Below, one piece after another: positions 31,834 through 40,375 of a stretch of 64,000 nt of DNA; position 1 is the first letter of the stretch, and each line of letters starts with the position of its first letter. The notes beneath the pieces are model-generated. The model did no database searches. It was not told where the DNA came from and saw only the letters and a list, made by a program, of their open reading frames with translations. The stretch is taken from contig DATCJU010000093.1 in the NCBI GenBank assembly GCA_036562635.1, positions 1 through 64,000 of the forward strand. Direction: 5' to 3'. The stretch is from DATCJU01 sp036562635. Its GTDB lineage: Bacteria > Actinomycetota > Actinomycetes > Mycobacteriales > Pseudonocardiaceae. The position numbers and the translations under genes were made by a program.

Positions 31834-32895
31834 ATGACAACGATGTCCACCAGGTCGGGAGCACCGGGAACCGCGACCCGAAGAATCCGCCGAGCCACGA
31901 TGAACGACGTGGCTCGGCTGGCCGGGGTCAGCATCAAGACGGTCTCCCGGGTGGTCAACGACGAACCGGGGGTGCACCCGGCCACCGCACAACGCGTCCT
32001 CGAGGCGATCGACCAGCTCGGGTTCCGCCGCAACCTGGGCGCGCGCAACCTGCGGCGCGGACTGTCCACCGGCATCCTCGGCCTGGTGCTGGAGGACGTG
32101 GCCAACCCCTTCTACTCGCAGCTCACCCGTGCGGTGGAGGAGGTCGCCCAGCAGCACGGACGACAGGTGCTCACCGGCTCCTCCGACGAGGACCCGAACC
32201 GGGAACGCGAACTCGTCCTGGAGTTCTGCGCACGCCGGGTGGACGGGCTGCTCGTCGTACCGGCGAGCACACAGCACAGCTACCTGGTCCCGGAGTTACG
32301 GGCCGGCACTCCCATGGTGTTCCTGGACCGGCCCGCAGGTGTCCTCTCGGTGGACACCGTCCTGGTGGACAACCACGGCGGTGTCGTGGAGGCGGTGCGG
32401 CACCTGGCCTCGTTCGGCCACCGGCGCATCGCGTTCCTCGGCGACGCCCCGGACATCTTCACCGCCGCAGAACGGCTCCGCGGCTACCGCGAGGGCTGCG
32501 TGCGCGCCGGGCTGTGCTACGACGACGGGCTGGTCGTGATGGGCCCGCACGACGAGCGGACCGTGGCCGCGGCACTGCGGCGCCTGCTGCACGGGCCGGC
32601 CCCGGCCACCGCCCTGATCACCGGCAACAACCGGATCACCGTCCACGCCCTGCGTGCCCTGGCCGGTCAGCCGTGCCGCCCCGCGCTGGTGGGTTTCGAC
32701 GACTTCGAACTGGCCGATCTGCTCGACCCGCCGGTCAGCGTCATCGCGCACGACGCGGCCGCACTGGGCCGAGCGGCCGCCGAGATGCTCTTCGCCCGGC
32801 TGGAGGGCGACACCTCACCACCGCGCCGAATCGTGCTCCCGGTGCGGTTGGTGCCACGTGGTTCCGGGGAGGTACGCGCCCATGAGGCAGGTTGA
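31834..32895 (+). CDS. LacI-family transcriptional regulator
   Basis: About 353 residues from ATG at 31834; ATGs at 31843 and 31900 are possible. The helix-turn-helix and hinge are clear: MNDVARLAGVSIKTVSRVVN followed by RNLGARNLRRG. The periplasmic-binding-like core (GILGLVLEDVANPFYSQL; VDGLLVVPAS; PALVGFDDFELADLLDPPVSV) should bind a sugar effector. It overlaps manA by 14 bases and is divergent from GH47, so control of mannose use is the natural reading. Confidence 0.9.
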   Translation: MTTMSTRSGAPGTATRRIRRATMNDVARLAGVSIKTVSRVVNDEPGVHPATAQRVLEAIDQLGFRRNLGARNLRRGLSTGILGLVLEDVANPFYSQLTRAVEEVAQQHGRQVLTGSSDEDPNRERELVLEFCARRVDGLLVVPASTQHSYLVPELRAGTPMVFLDRPAGVLSVDTVLVDNHGGVVEAVRHLASFGHRRIAFLGDAPDIFTAAERLRGYREGCVRAGLCYDDGLVVMGPHDERTVAAALRRLLHGPAPATALITGNNRITVHALRALAGQPCRPALVGFDDFELADLLDPPVSVIAHDAAALGRAAAEMLFARLEGDTSPPRRIVLPVRLVPRGSGEVRAHEAG

Positions 32896-33991
32896 GCCCA
32901 GCCCGACCGCGGTCCGTGACCGGGGGTCACTGGCCACGTCCGACCGACCCATTCCCATGCTGCTGGACGCCAACCAGCCGCCCCGCTTCTACCGGGGTGG
33001 GGCGGAGATCGCCCGTCTGCGGGGTCGGACGGTACCCGGCGACGGGGCGGCGACGTGGACCCCCGAGGACTGGGTCGCCTCCACCACCACGCTGTTCGGC
33101 GAACCCGAGGCGGGCCTGAGCCGGCTGCCCAACGGGCGGCTGCTCCGGGACGCGGTGCACGCCGACCCCACCGGCTGGCTGGGCCCCGAGCACACGGCCG
33201 AGTTCGGCGCCGACCCCGCCCTGCTGGTCAAGCTGCTGGACGCCGGGCAGCGTCTGCCGGTGCACTGTCACCCGTCGAACGAGTTCGCCCGCACCCACCT
33301 GGGCTGCCGGTACGGCAAGACCGAGGCATGGGTGGTGATCGGCACCCGCGGCCCGGACCCGACGGTGCGCCTGGGGTTCCGGCAGGACGTGTCGGCCGAC
33401 CAGCTGCGCTCGTGGGTGGCCGCACAGGACCGCACGGCGATGCTCGCCGCCCTGAACACGGTGCACGTGCGCCCCGGGGACACCGTCCTGGTACCCGCCG
33501 GCATGCCGCACGCGATCGGCGAGGGCGTGTTCCTCGTGGAGCTGCAGCAGCCCACCGACCTCACGGTGCTGCTGGAGCGGGAGGGGTTCTCAGGGCCCGA
33601 GGGATGGCACCTCGGGCTGGGCGCCGACACCGCCCTGACGTGCGTGGACCGCTCCGGCTGGGACTATCCGCGCCTGTCCGGTCTGCTGCGCAGCACCAGC
33701 CAGTACCACCGGCCCTTCGTGAACCTGCTGCCGGAGACCGCCGCGCCGTTCTTCCGTGCCGACCGGCTGCACCCGGAGCCGGAGGTGGAACTGGAGCCGT
33801 CGTTCGCGGTGCTGGTGGGACTGGAGGGCACCGGCGCCCTGCGCACCGAGCACGGCGACGAGCTGCCGGTACAACGGGGCAGCACGGTGGTCGTGCCGCA
33901 CGGCGCGGGTGTCTGTCGGCTGATCGGTGACGTGGTCGCCGTCCGCTGCCGTCCGCCCGCGGTGCACCCCGACCGGAAAGACGGCCGATGA
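32882..33991 (+). CDS. manA: class I mannose-6-phosphate isomerase
   Basis: 369 residues from ATG at 32882, with GGGGAGGT 8 bases upstream; it begins inside the end of lacI. Cupin metal-site segments are visible: LPVHCHPSNEFA, GKTEAWVV, and VLVPAGMPHAIGEGVFLVELQQPTD. It interconverts mannose-6-phosphate and fructose-6-phosphate using zinc. Co-translated with the LacI regulator, it would take the mannose freed by the divergent GH47 enzyme into glycolysis, or supply GDP-mannose precursors. Confidence 0.88.
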   Translation: MRQVEPSPTAVRDRGSLATSDRPIPMLLDANQPPRFYRGGAEIARLRGRTVPGDGAATWTPEDWVASTTTLFGEPEAGLSRLPNGRLLRDAVHADPTGWLGPEHTAEFGADPALLVKLLDAGQRLPVHCHPSNEFARTHLGCRYGKTEAWVVIGTRGPDPTVRLGFRQDVSADQLRSWVAAQDRTAMLAALNTVHVRPGDTVLVPAGMPHAIGEGVFLVELQQPTDLTVLLEREGFSGPEGWHLGLGADTALTCVDRSGWDYPRLSGLLRSTSQYHRPFVNLLPETAAPFFRADRLHPEPEVELEPSFAVLVGLEGTGALRTEHGDELPVQRGSTVVVPHGAGVCRLIGDVVAVRCRPPAVHPDRKDGR

Positions 33992-34099
33992 CCACCCCGC
34001 TGTGGCCCGCCCGGCCGGCGCGGCACGGTGGACGAGCTCATCTCGGGCACCGGACACGGAGCGGCGGGAGGTACCCGACGGGAGTGTGGAGAGGCGGAG

Positions 34100-34145
34100 A
34101 AAAAACATCCGCCGGTCGTCGGCGTTGAGCATCGACGACCGGCGG
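34100..34145 (-). terminator. Rho-independent terminator of tRNA-Glu
   Basis: A 12-bp perfect stem (34109-34120 with 34134-34145) followed on the minus strand by a run of six T residues (34100-34105). It lies 5 bases past the tRNA 3' end. Confidence 0.85.
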
Positions 34146-34150
34146 GTACG

Positions 34151-34223
34151 TAGCCCTGACGGGATTTGAACCCGCGTTACCGCCTTGAGAGGGCGGCGTC
34201 CTAGGCCGCTAGACGACAGGGCC
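34151..34223 (-). tRNA. tRNA-Glu (anticodon CTC)
   Basis: 73 bases with a full cloverleaf. The acceptor stem is GGCCCTG/CAGGGCT (first pair G-U), the anticodon stem is CCGCC/GGCGG around loop CTCTCAA, giving anticodon CTC, and the T arm contains GGGTTCAAATCCC. CCA is not encoded. A Rho-independent terminator follows directly. Confidence 0.95.
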
Positions 34224-34392
34224 GCATCGCTTGCGGGGAAAGACTACCACCCCGGATTCACCGGAACGGACCACCTCCGTGGTGATCTTCACCACCCCGG
34301 GTGGCCGTGCCCAGCAGCCGGTGGTGCCGGCCCCGTTCGCCCGGGCGGTACGTCACCATCCGGGCGAACGGGCGAACGGGCGATCGGGACGA

Positions 34393-35211
34393 TCAGACGC
34401 GGTCCAGCCGACGGGGCAGTGCCGGCCAGTGGCGGGTGCGGTCCCCGGACAGGGCCCGGGCGAAACCGGCCCACCGCTCGGCGGGGACCGTTCCGGCCGG
34501 CGCCGACGGGGACAGGCCGGCCTCGACCAGCAACCGCCGGGCCCGCCGCTCCCCGACCAGGTCGCCCAGGAGTGGTCGGACCGGACGTTCCGGCTCGGCG
34601 TACGCGGCCTGCAGCATCACCCACAACACCCGCAGCGCCTGACCGTCCAGCCGGGGGCGGGGCCGCACGGCGAGATGGGCGGCGTCCACGGCGGGCGCGG
34701 GGTCGAAGCACCCGGCCGGAATCCGTCGGCGCAGGACCAGTTCGTGGCGGGCGGCCCACCACGCTCCCTCCGGCGCACGTGGACACGGTCGGGTGATTCT
34801 CCGGGCCAGCTCCCACTGCACGATCAGCTCGGCACCGGCCAGGGCGGTACGCGACGGGTTCAGCAGTCGACGCAACAGCAGGGTGGAGATCGCGAACGGG
34901 ATGCTGGCCACGACCAGGTAGGGACGCCGGGGCAGCGGCACCGACTGCGCGTCGGCGTGCACCACCCGGACCCGGTCGCACGCCGCGAACCGTTTCCGGA
35001 GCAGCGTCACGAACCGGGGATTCCGCTCGATGGCCAGGACACGAGCTCCGGTCCGTGCCAACGGGGCGGTGATCGCCCCGGTGCCGGCACCCACGTCGAG
35101 GACCAGGTCACCCGGGCCGGGCCCGGCCGAACGCACCAGGCCGAGGGCCACCTCGTGGGCCCGCAGGATGTGGATGCCGGGAGCGTTGGCGGCGCGGCTG
35201 GGTTCAGACAC
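34393..35211 (-). CDS. Erm/KsgA-like rRNA adenine N6-methyltransferase
   Basis: 272 residues from GTG at 35211. N-terminal HILRAHEVALGLV, SAM motif I LVLDVGAGTGAIT and the acidic loop LAIERNPRF fit the rRNA adenine dimethyltransferase family. The catalytic-loop motif reads ASIPFAIS, with Ser where Erm/KsgA proteins usually have Asn (N-[IL]-P-[YF]). LIVQWELARRI follows as in Erm. Length and C-terminal domain are closer to actinomycete Erm than to KsgA. It could give macrolide-lincosamide resistance; no biosynthetic genes are adjacent, and the Ser may change activity. Confidence 0.75.
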   Translation of the reverse strand: MSEPSRAANAPGIHILRAHEVALGLVRSAGPGPGDLVLDVGAGTGAITAPLARTGARVLAIERNPRFVTLLRKRFAACDRVRVVHADAQSVPLPRRPYLVVASIPFAISTLLLRRLLNPSRTALAGAELIVQWELARRITRPCPRAPEGAWWAARHELVLRRRIPAGCFDPAPAVDAAHLAVRPRPRLDGQALRVLWVMLQAAYAEPERPVRPLLGDLVGERRARRLLVEAGLSPSAPAGTVPAERWAGFARALSGDRTRHWPALPRRLDRV

Positions 35212-35638
35212 GCGCCATCACGATCACGAACATGATCAACTTCCGGGGGTGAGGGCCGTCAGGACGAGACGACGGACCACGCCCGGTCACCGGTCAGGGC
35301 ACGTGCGAGGACAGCTGATCCACGAGTGATCCACGAGTGGTGGAACGGACCCGGAACAGGATCAGCTCAGGTCACACAGGAGACGTCGGCCGTCACGGGC
35401 CGAGCGGCGACGAGGCCGGAACCCGGGCGGAGCGTGGTCCGGCAGCGGCCCACCGGTGGCCGGGAACGGCCACACCGGTGTGTGGACCGCCGCGCTCAGC
35501 CCCGGAGCCGGCAGAAGTACAGGGTGGTGGGTGCCCACGTCACACCGCCAGGCTAACGAGCCCGGTTCCCAGCGGCACCCGAATTTCCCGCGTCGGCGGG
35601 GTGCAGGTCCCCACCGGCGGGTGATCGACGGTCCCCGG
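35212..35638. other. 427-base region upstream of the Erm-like gene
   Basis: No gene supported. It contains a perfect 11-bp tandem duplication (listed at 35316). No erm-type leader peptide with a convincing attenuator was found. Confidence 0.4.
35316..35337. repeat. tandem 11-bp direct repeat TGATCCACGAG x2
   Basis: Two perfect head-to-tail copies (35316-35326, 35327-35337), one helical turn long each, about 105 bases upstream of the Erm-like gene start. Confidence 0.5.
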
Positions 35639-36372
35639 TCAGCCCTGCGCCGGCCGGTCGAACACGGGGACGGTGTCCAGGAGGAACGACACGTCGGAAC
35701 CGGCGGGCAGCTCCCGCGGCGACTCGCCCCGACGGAACAGTCGGGCCGGCAGGTCCCCGCCCAGGACGGCCCGCCCGTCCCGCACCTGCAGCCAGGTGCC
35801 CTCGCGCAACGCCAGCACCGGGACGTCGTTCTCCTCCAGGAACTCCGTCAGGCGTTGGTCGCGGGTCTCCCCCATGAACGTGCTGTTCGGGTCGGGGTCC
35901 AGGTAGTGGGGGTTGATCTGGAACGGCACCAGTCCGAGCGCGGTGAAGGACTCCGGCTGCACGATCGGCATGTCGTTGGTGGTGCGGATGCTGGGCGCAC
36001 CCAGGTTCGTGCCGGCGCTGGACCCCAGGTAGGGAACCCCGCCGTCCCGCACGGCCTCCCGCAGCGGGTCCACCAGCCCGCGGCGCTGCAACGTCGCCAG
36101 CAACCGGAACGTGTTGCCGCCCCCGACGAACACCGCCGACGCCTCCCGGAGCGCGGCCACCGGGTCCGCCGCGGCGTCAGACCACGGACCCGCAACCCCA
36201 GGGGGCGCAGCGCCTCGCCCACCCGGTGGGCGTACCAGTCGTGGTCGGCCAGGGCGAACGGCACGAACAGCAGCTCGTCCCGCCCCGCCAGGTGGTCGGT
36301 GATCGCCTCGAACGCGTGCTCCAGGAAGCCGCGCCCGTAGGCCTCCGAGTTGGACAGCAACAGCAGTCGCAC
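35639..36372 (-). pseudogene. pepE: peptidase E (dipeptidase), broken by a one-base frameshift
   Basis: Two reading frames together make one PepE protein. From GTG at 36372 the N-terminal frame gives LLLLSNSEAYGRGFLEHAF through LRPLGLRVRGL. The next homologous residues, DPVAALREASAVFVGGGNTF, are in another frame. That frame then continues with the nucleophile motif GSSAGTNLGAPSIRTTNDMP and QINPHY to the stop. The break is near 36178-36181, and one missing base would repair it. PepE is a Ser-type Asp-X dipeptidase. Either the gene is inactivated or this is a sequence error; all catalytic motifs are intact. Confidence 0.8.
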
Positions 36373-36470
36373 AGCCCGCTCCCCCCTGCTCGTCGGCCGG
36401 CGTTCCGGGAATCACCCGGTCCCGCCACCCTAGGTGACGGCACCATCCGGCAGGGTGACGGCCGTACCGG

Positions 36471-37442
36471 TCACATCCGGTCACGCAGTCCGGCGACCAG
36501 CTCGTCGGCCGCGGTGTACGGGTCGACCTCGCCGGTGACCACCCGCTTGGCCACGGCCTGCAGCGCACTGCCACCGTGGATGTCGCCGAGCCGGGCGCGC
36601 AACTGGTCCATGGCGATCGCCTCGATCTCCGCCTCGGCCCGCCGCTGCCGCCGCTGCTCCAGCTCGCCGTGGTCGATCATCCACCGGCGGTGCTCCTCGA
36701 TCGCGGCGACCACGTCGTCGACACCCTCGCCCTTGGCGGCCACGGTCTTGACGATGGGCGGACGCCAGATCGCGCCCTCCCGCTCCCGCCGGCCCAGCGA
36801 GATCATGTACTTCAGGTCGCGCACCGTCTGGTCGGCACCGTCCCGGTCCGCCTTGTTCACCACGAACACGTCGGCGACCTCCAGGATGCCGGCCTTGGCC
36901 GCCTGGATGCCGTCCCCCATGCCGGGGGCGAGCAGCACCAGCGTGGTGTCGGCCAGGGAGACCACCTCGACCTCGGACTGACCGACACCCACGGTCTCCA
37001 GCAGCACCACGTCACACCCGGCGGCGTCCAGCACCCGCAGTGCCTGCGGGGTGGCCCAGGCCAGGCCGCCCAGGTGCCCCCGGCTGGCCATGGACCGGAT
37101 GAACACCCCGGGGTCGGTGGCGTGCTCCTGCATCCGGACCCGGTCCCCCAGCAGCGCCCCGCCGGAGAAGGGCGAGGACGGGTCGACCGCGAGCACCCCG
37201 ACCCGCTTGCCCTGCTTGCGGAACGCGGAGACCAGGGCGGAGGTCGAGGTGGACTTGCCGACCCCCGGTGAACCGGTCAACCCGATCACCTGGGCGTGAC
37301 CGGTGTAGGGGGCGAGTGCCTCGGCCACCTCACGGAGCTGCGGACTGGCGTCCTCGACCAGCGAGATCAGCCGGGCGACCGCCCGCGGTTGCCCGTCACG
37401 CGCCCGCGCGACCAGATCCGCGACATCGACCGTGCGTGCCAT
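36471..37442 (-). CDS. meaB: MeaB-type GTPase, acyl-CoA mutase chaperone
   Basis: 323 residues from ATG at 37442. G-domain motifs are VIGLTGSPGVGKSTSTSAL, LLETVGVGQSEVEV and VVNKADRDGADQTV (NKxD). MeaB proteins protect and reload the B12 cofactor of methylmalonyl-CoA mutase and relatives. The gene lies 12 bases behind the thiolase gene on the same strand, close to mce. The IcmA-type mutase 10 kb away or a mutase outside the window would be its client. Confidence 0.93.
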   Translation of the reverse strand: MARTVDVADLVARARDGQPRAVARLISLVEDASPQLREVAEALAPYTGHAQVIGLTGSPGVGKSTSTSALVSAFRKQGKRVGVLAVDPSSPFSGGALLGDRVRMQEHATDPGVFIRSMASRGHLGGLAWATPQALRVLDAAGCDVVLLETVGVGQSEVEVVSLADTTLVLLAPGMGDGIQAAKAGILEVADVFVVNKADRDGADQTVRDLKYMISLGRREREGAIWRPPIVKTVAAKGEGVDDVVAAIEEHRRWMIDHGELEQRRQRRAEAEIEAIAMDQLRARLGDIHGGSALQAVAKRVVTGEVDPYTAADELVAGLRDRM

Positions 37443-37454
37443 CAGCCCTGCTTC

Positions 37455-38657
37455 TCAGTCCTTCTTGGGAACCCGGACGATCAACGCGTCGCCCTGACCA
37501 CCACCACCGCACAGCGCGGCCGCACCGATCCCACCGCCACGACGCCGCAGCTCCAGCGCCAGGTGCAGGACGATCCGGGCACCGGACATGCCGATGGGGT
37601 GGCCCAGCGCGATGGCACCGCCGTTGACGTTGACCTTCTCCTCGATGGCGGCCTCGTCGAAGCCCAGCTTGCGGGCGGAGACGATGCCGACCGCGGCGAA
37701 CGCCTCGTTGATCTCGACCAGGTCCAGGTCGGTGGGCTGGATGCCCTCCTTGGCGCAGGCCGCCTTGATCGCGTTGGACGGCTGCTCGTGCAGGCTGGCG
37801 TCCGGGCCGGCCACCACGCCGTGCGCGCCGATCTCGGCGATCCACTCCAGGCCCAGCTCCTCGGCCTTGGCCTTGCTCATCACCACGACCGCGGCGGCGC
37901 CGTCGGAGATCTGCGAGGACGAACCGGCGGTGATGGTGCCGTCCGCGGCGAACGCCGGGCGCAGCCGGGCCAGGCCCTCGACCGTGGTGTCGGGCCGGAC
38001 GCCCTCGTCGTGCTGGAACAGCACCGGGTCGCCCTTGCGCTGCGGGATGGGCACCGGGACGATCTCCTCGGCGAAGATCCCCTTCTCCGCGGCGGCCGCG
38101 GCCCGCTGGTGCGAGCGGGCGGAGAAGGCGTCCTGCTCCTCGCGGGTGAGCCCGTAGCGGGAGTTGTACTTCTCGGTGGACAGGCCCATCGCGACCTGGT
38201 CGAAGGCGCAGAACAGGCCGTCGTGGGCCATGTGGTCCAGCAGCTGCACCTCGCCGTACTTGAAGCCGGAGCGGGACTTGGGCAGCAGGTGCGGGGCCTG
38301 GGTCATCGACTCCTGCCCACCGGCCACCACGATGTCGAACTCACCGGCCCGGATGAGCTGGTCCGCCAGGGCGATGGCGTCGAGACCGGACAGGCAGACC
38401 TTGTTGATGGTCAGCGCGGGCACGGTCATGGGGATGCCCGCGGCCACCGCCGCCTGACGGGCGGGGATCTGCCCGGCCCCGGCGGTGAGCACCTGCCCCA
38501 TGATCACGTACTGCACCTGCTCCGGAGAGACACCGGCCCGCTCCAGGGCAGCCTTGATCGCGATACCGCCGAGCTGGGCGGCGGAGAAGTCCTTGAGCGA
38601 CCCGAGCAGCCGGCCCATGGGGGTACGGGCGCCGGCGACGATCACCGAACCGGTCAC
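37455..38657 (-). CDS. acetyl-CoA C-acetyltransferase (thiolase)
   Basis: 400 residues. GTG at 38657 is chosen because GGAGG lies 5 bases upstream; the frame also allows an earlier TTG. Catalytic residues are Cys88 (INKVCLSGLDA), His353 (ALGHPIGMSGA) and Cys383 (ALCGGGGQGDA). It condenses or cleaves acetoacetyl-CoA. Co-oriented with meaB 12 bases downstream and divergent from mce, so it fits butyryl-CoA/crotonyl-CoA formation upstream of Ccr. Confidence 0.92.
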   Translation of the reverse strand: MTGSVIVAGARTPMGRLLGSLKDFSAAQLGGIAIKAALERAGVSPEQVQYVIMGQVLTAGAGQIPARQAAVAAGIPMTVPALTINKVCLSGLDAIALADQLIRAGEFDIVVAGGQESMTQAPHLLPKSRSGFKYGEVQLLDHMAHDGLFCAFDQVAMGLSTEKYNSRYGLTREEQDAFSARSHQRAAAAAEKGIFAEEIVPVPIPQRKGDPVLFQHDEGVRPDTTVEGLARLRPAFAADGTITAGSSSQISDGAAAVVVMSKAKAEELGLEWIAEIGAHGVVAGPDASLHEQPSNAIKAACAKEGIQPTDLDLVEINEAFAAVGIVSARKLGFDEAAIEEKVNVNGGAIALGHPIGMSGARIVLHLALELRRRGGGIGAAALCGGGGQGDALIVRVPKKD

Positions 38658-38687
38658 GGTTGCCTCCAGCAACGGTGCTAGCGCTTG

Positions 38688-38699
38688 TTAACGTTGACC
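38688..38699. promoter_or_regulatory. near-palindrome GTTAACGTTGAC upstream of thiolase gene
   Basis: A 12-base dyad with one mismatched pair, about 30 bases before the thiolase start codon, in the thiolase/mce divergent spacer. Candidate regulator site only. Confidence 0.3.
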
Positions 38700-38840
38700 A
38701 TACTCGGGCCGTCCGCTCCCCCGCTGTGACGGGCCGCACAGGATCGAGCCGGTCGTAGCGGGGTACGCACCCGACCAGCACCGGTCACGCGTGGTGTCAC
38801 CATCGCCACAGATCCACACGCCACTCCCCCCGCCCGGTCC

Positions 38841-38846
38841 TACCCT
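38841..38846 (+). promoter_or_regulatory. TACCCT -10 element of a probable leaderless mce transcript
   Basis: TANNNT hexamer 6 bases before the mce ATG, with no ribosome-binding site, as in leaderless actinobacterial genes. Confidence 0.4.
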
Positions 38847-38852
38847 CACGCC

Positions 38853-39299
38853 ATGCTGGAGCCAGTGCAGTCGTACGTCACCGCCGTGGACCACGTGGGC
38901 GTCGCGGTACCCGACCTGGACGCCGCGATCGCCTTCTACCGGGACACCTTCGGGCTGGAGGTGGCCCACACCGAGGTCAACGAGGAACAGGGCGTCCGGG
39001 AGGCGATGCTGCGCGCACCCGGCGACACCGGCACGGGAACCGCGATCCAGCTCCTGGCCCCGCTGCGCCCCGACTCGGCGATCGGGAAGTTCCTGGACCG
39101 CAGCGGCCCGGGACTGCAGCAGCTCGCCTACCGGGTCACCGACATCGAGGCCGCCGGTGCGGCACTGCGGGCCAAGGGACTGCGTCTGCTCTACGACGAG
39201 CCGAAGCGCGGGACGGCCGGCAGCCGGATCAACTTCGTGCACCCCAAGGACGCCGGCGGAGTCCTGGTCGAACTGGTCGAACCGGCTGCGGAGCACTGA
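38853..39299 (+). CDS. mce: methylmalonyl-CoA epimerase
   Basis: 148 residues. A vicinal-oxygen-chelate fold with VDHVGVAVPDLDAAIAFY (metal His), AIQLLAPL (metal Gln), GLQQLAYRVTDIEAA and VLVELVEP (metal Glu). The third ligand, His in P. shermanii, is Gln here, as seen in actinomycete members. It interconverts (R)- and (S)-methylmalonyl-CoA; members may also act on ethylmalonyl-CoA. Divergent from thiolase-meaB and 1.6 kb from ccr. Confidence 0.9.
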   Translation: MLEPVQSYVTAVDHVGVAVPDLDAAIAFYRDTFGLEVAHTEVNEEQGVREAMLRAPGDTGTGTAIQLLAPLRPDSAIGKFLDRSGPGLQQLAYRVTDIEAAGAALRAKGLRLLYDEPKRGTAGSRINFVHPKDAGGVLVELVEPAAEH

Positions 39300-39346
39300 A
39301 CGGCCCCGCCGAGCCCGCGAACGGGGCCTCCGGTCGTGCCGGTGTC

Positions 39347-40375
39347 TCAGGCCCCGAGGTCGTCCGCCGTGGGGGCCGGGCCGACGGCGTCGTCGTCCGG
39401 TTCCGTGTCCCCCGGCTCCGCCCCGGTCGACGGGGGAACGCTCCCGTCCCCGGTCCCCAGGAGCAACACCGCGGTGTCCATCCAGCCGGAGCTGACTCCG
39501 GCGACCAGGTCGACCCAGCGACGGATACGACGCGGATCCGGCGGCAGCACCGGTACCGCGAGTGCCCCGGACAGGACCGCCCCGGAGACGTCCGCCGCGA
39601 CCGGCCGGAGCCCCAGCGCACCTCCGGCCCCGTACCGTCCCGTGGAACGCAACCGAACCCGCGGAGCCGGGATCTCCCCCACGGACGGCTCCCGTACCAC
39701 GGCCACGGGCCCGCGCCACGCCCACCGGGCCAACAGCCGGGCGGCGACACCGTCCGACCACGCAGGGTTCTCCCCGTCGGTGAGCACCAGGGCCACGCAC
39801 CGCGCGGCGGGTTCCCCGGGTGTCCGGGGTGGCTCCGTGTTCCCCTCCCCGTGCTTCCCGTCCAGCGGCGTGGGCGACTCCGCAGGAGGTTCCGGTGGCC
39901 CCCACAGGCAGACACGGATGCTCCGGAAACACCCCTGCCGCTCCAGGAGTGCCTGCAGGGCCCCGGCCCGTTCGGCCGCCGCGGACCCGTCCACCAGGAG
40001 AACCAGGGCGGGGTCCTCGTCCGGCCTCCGCTGCGGTGGGGCGTGCCGGGCCGGTTCCTGGCGCGCCACGTCGTCGGCCCCGTCCGTGCCCCGTCCCGGC
40101 CGCGGCAGCACGAGCGCCCGCAGGGGGCGCAGCACCCGCGGTATCCCCCGACTCCGCGCCGACGGAGACGTGGTCTCGACCGCCACGGAGACTCCGGTCG
40201 TCATGACGGTGTTCGGCTGGTCCGCCTCCTGGTCGGACCAACCCAGGGTCCACTCCCCGGCGTGCGGCGGCGCCGAGGGCCGCCCTCCCCACCCGGATCG
40301 GGGCGGCGTCAGGCCCCGGGGCGGCTTCGGGCCCCGGTCCGCGATGGCCGCACGCACATCCTGCTGATCGGTCAC
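39347..40375 (-). CDS. SAV_2336-related domain protein
   Basis: About 342 residues from GTG at 40375 with GGAG 8 bases upstream. The readable domain starts at LRPLRALVLPRPGRG and continues DPALVLLVDGSAAAERAGAL (a vWA-like strand), GCFRSIRVCLWG, and CVALVLTDGENPAW with LLARWAWRGPVAVV. This order resembles the N-terminal domain of Streptomyces SAV_2336-type proteins. Those I recall are much longer, so this may be a minimal form. The C-terminal tail is acidic and disordered. No partner gene is adjacent and no function can be given. Confidence 0.55.
   Translation of the reverse strand: MTDQQDVRAAIADRGPKPPRGLTPPRSGWGGRPSAPPHAGEWTLGWSDQEADQPNTVMTTGVSVAVETTSPSARSRGIPRVLRPLRALVLPRPGRGTDGADDVARQEPARHAPPQRRPDEDPALVLLVDGSAAAERAGALQALLERQGCFRSIRVCLWGPPEPPAESPTPLDGKHGEGNTEPPRTPGEPAARCVALVLTDGENPAWSDGVAARLLARWAWRGPVAVVREPSVGEIPAPRVRLRSTGRYGAGGALGLRPVAADVSGAVLSGALAVPVLPPDPRRIRRWVDLVAGVSSGWMDTAVLLLGTGDGSVPPSTGAEPGDTEPDDDAVGPAPTADDLGA

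Noticed and set aside
34151..34223. tRNA-Glu as an integration site for a mobile element
   Set aside because: No integrase gene and no duplicated tRNA 3' end were found within the flanking sequence.
35326..35624. Short plus-strand frames upstream of the Erm-like gene, considered as leader peptides
   Set aside because: They lie on the opposite strand to the methyltransferase gene and show no attenuator hairpins.
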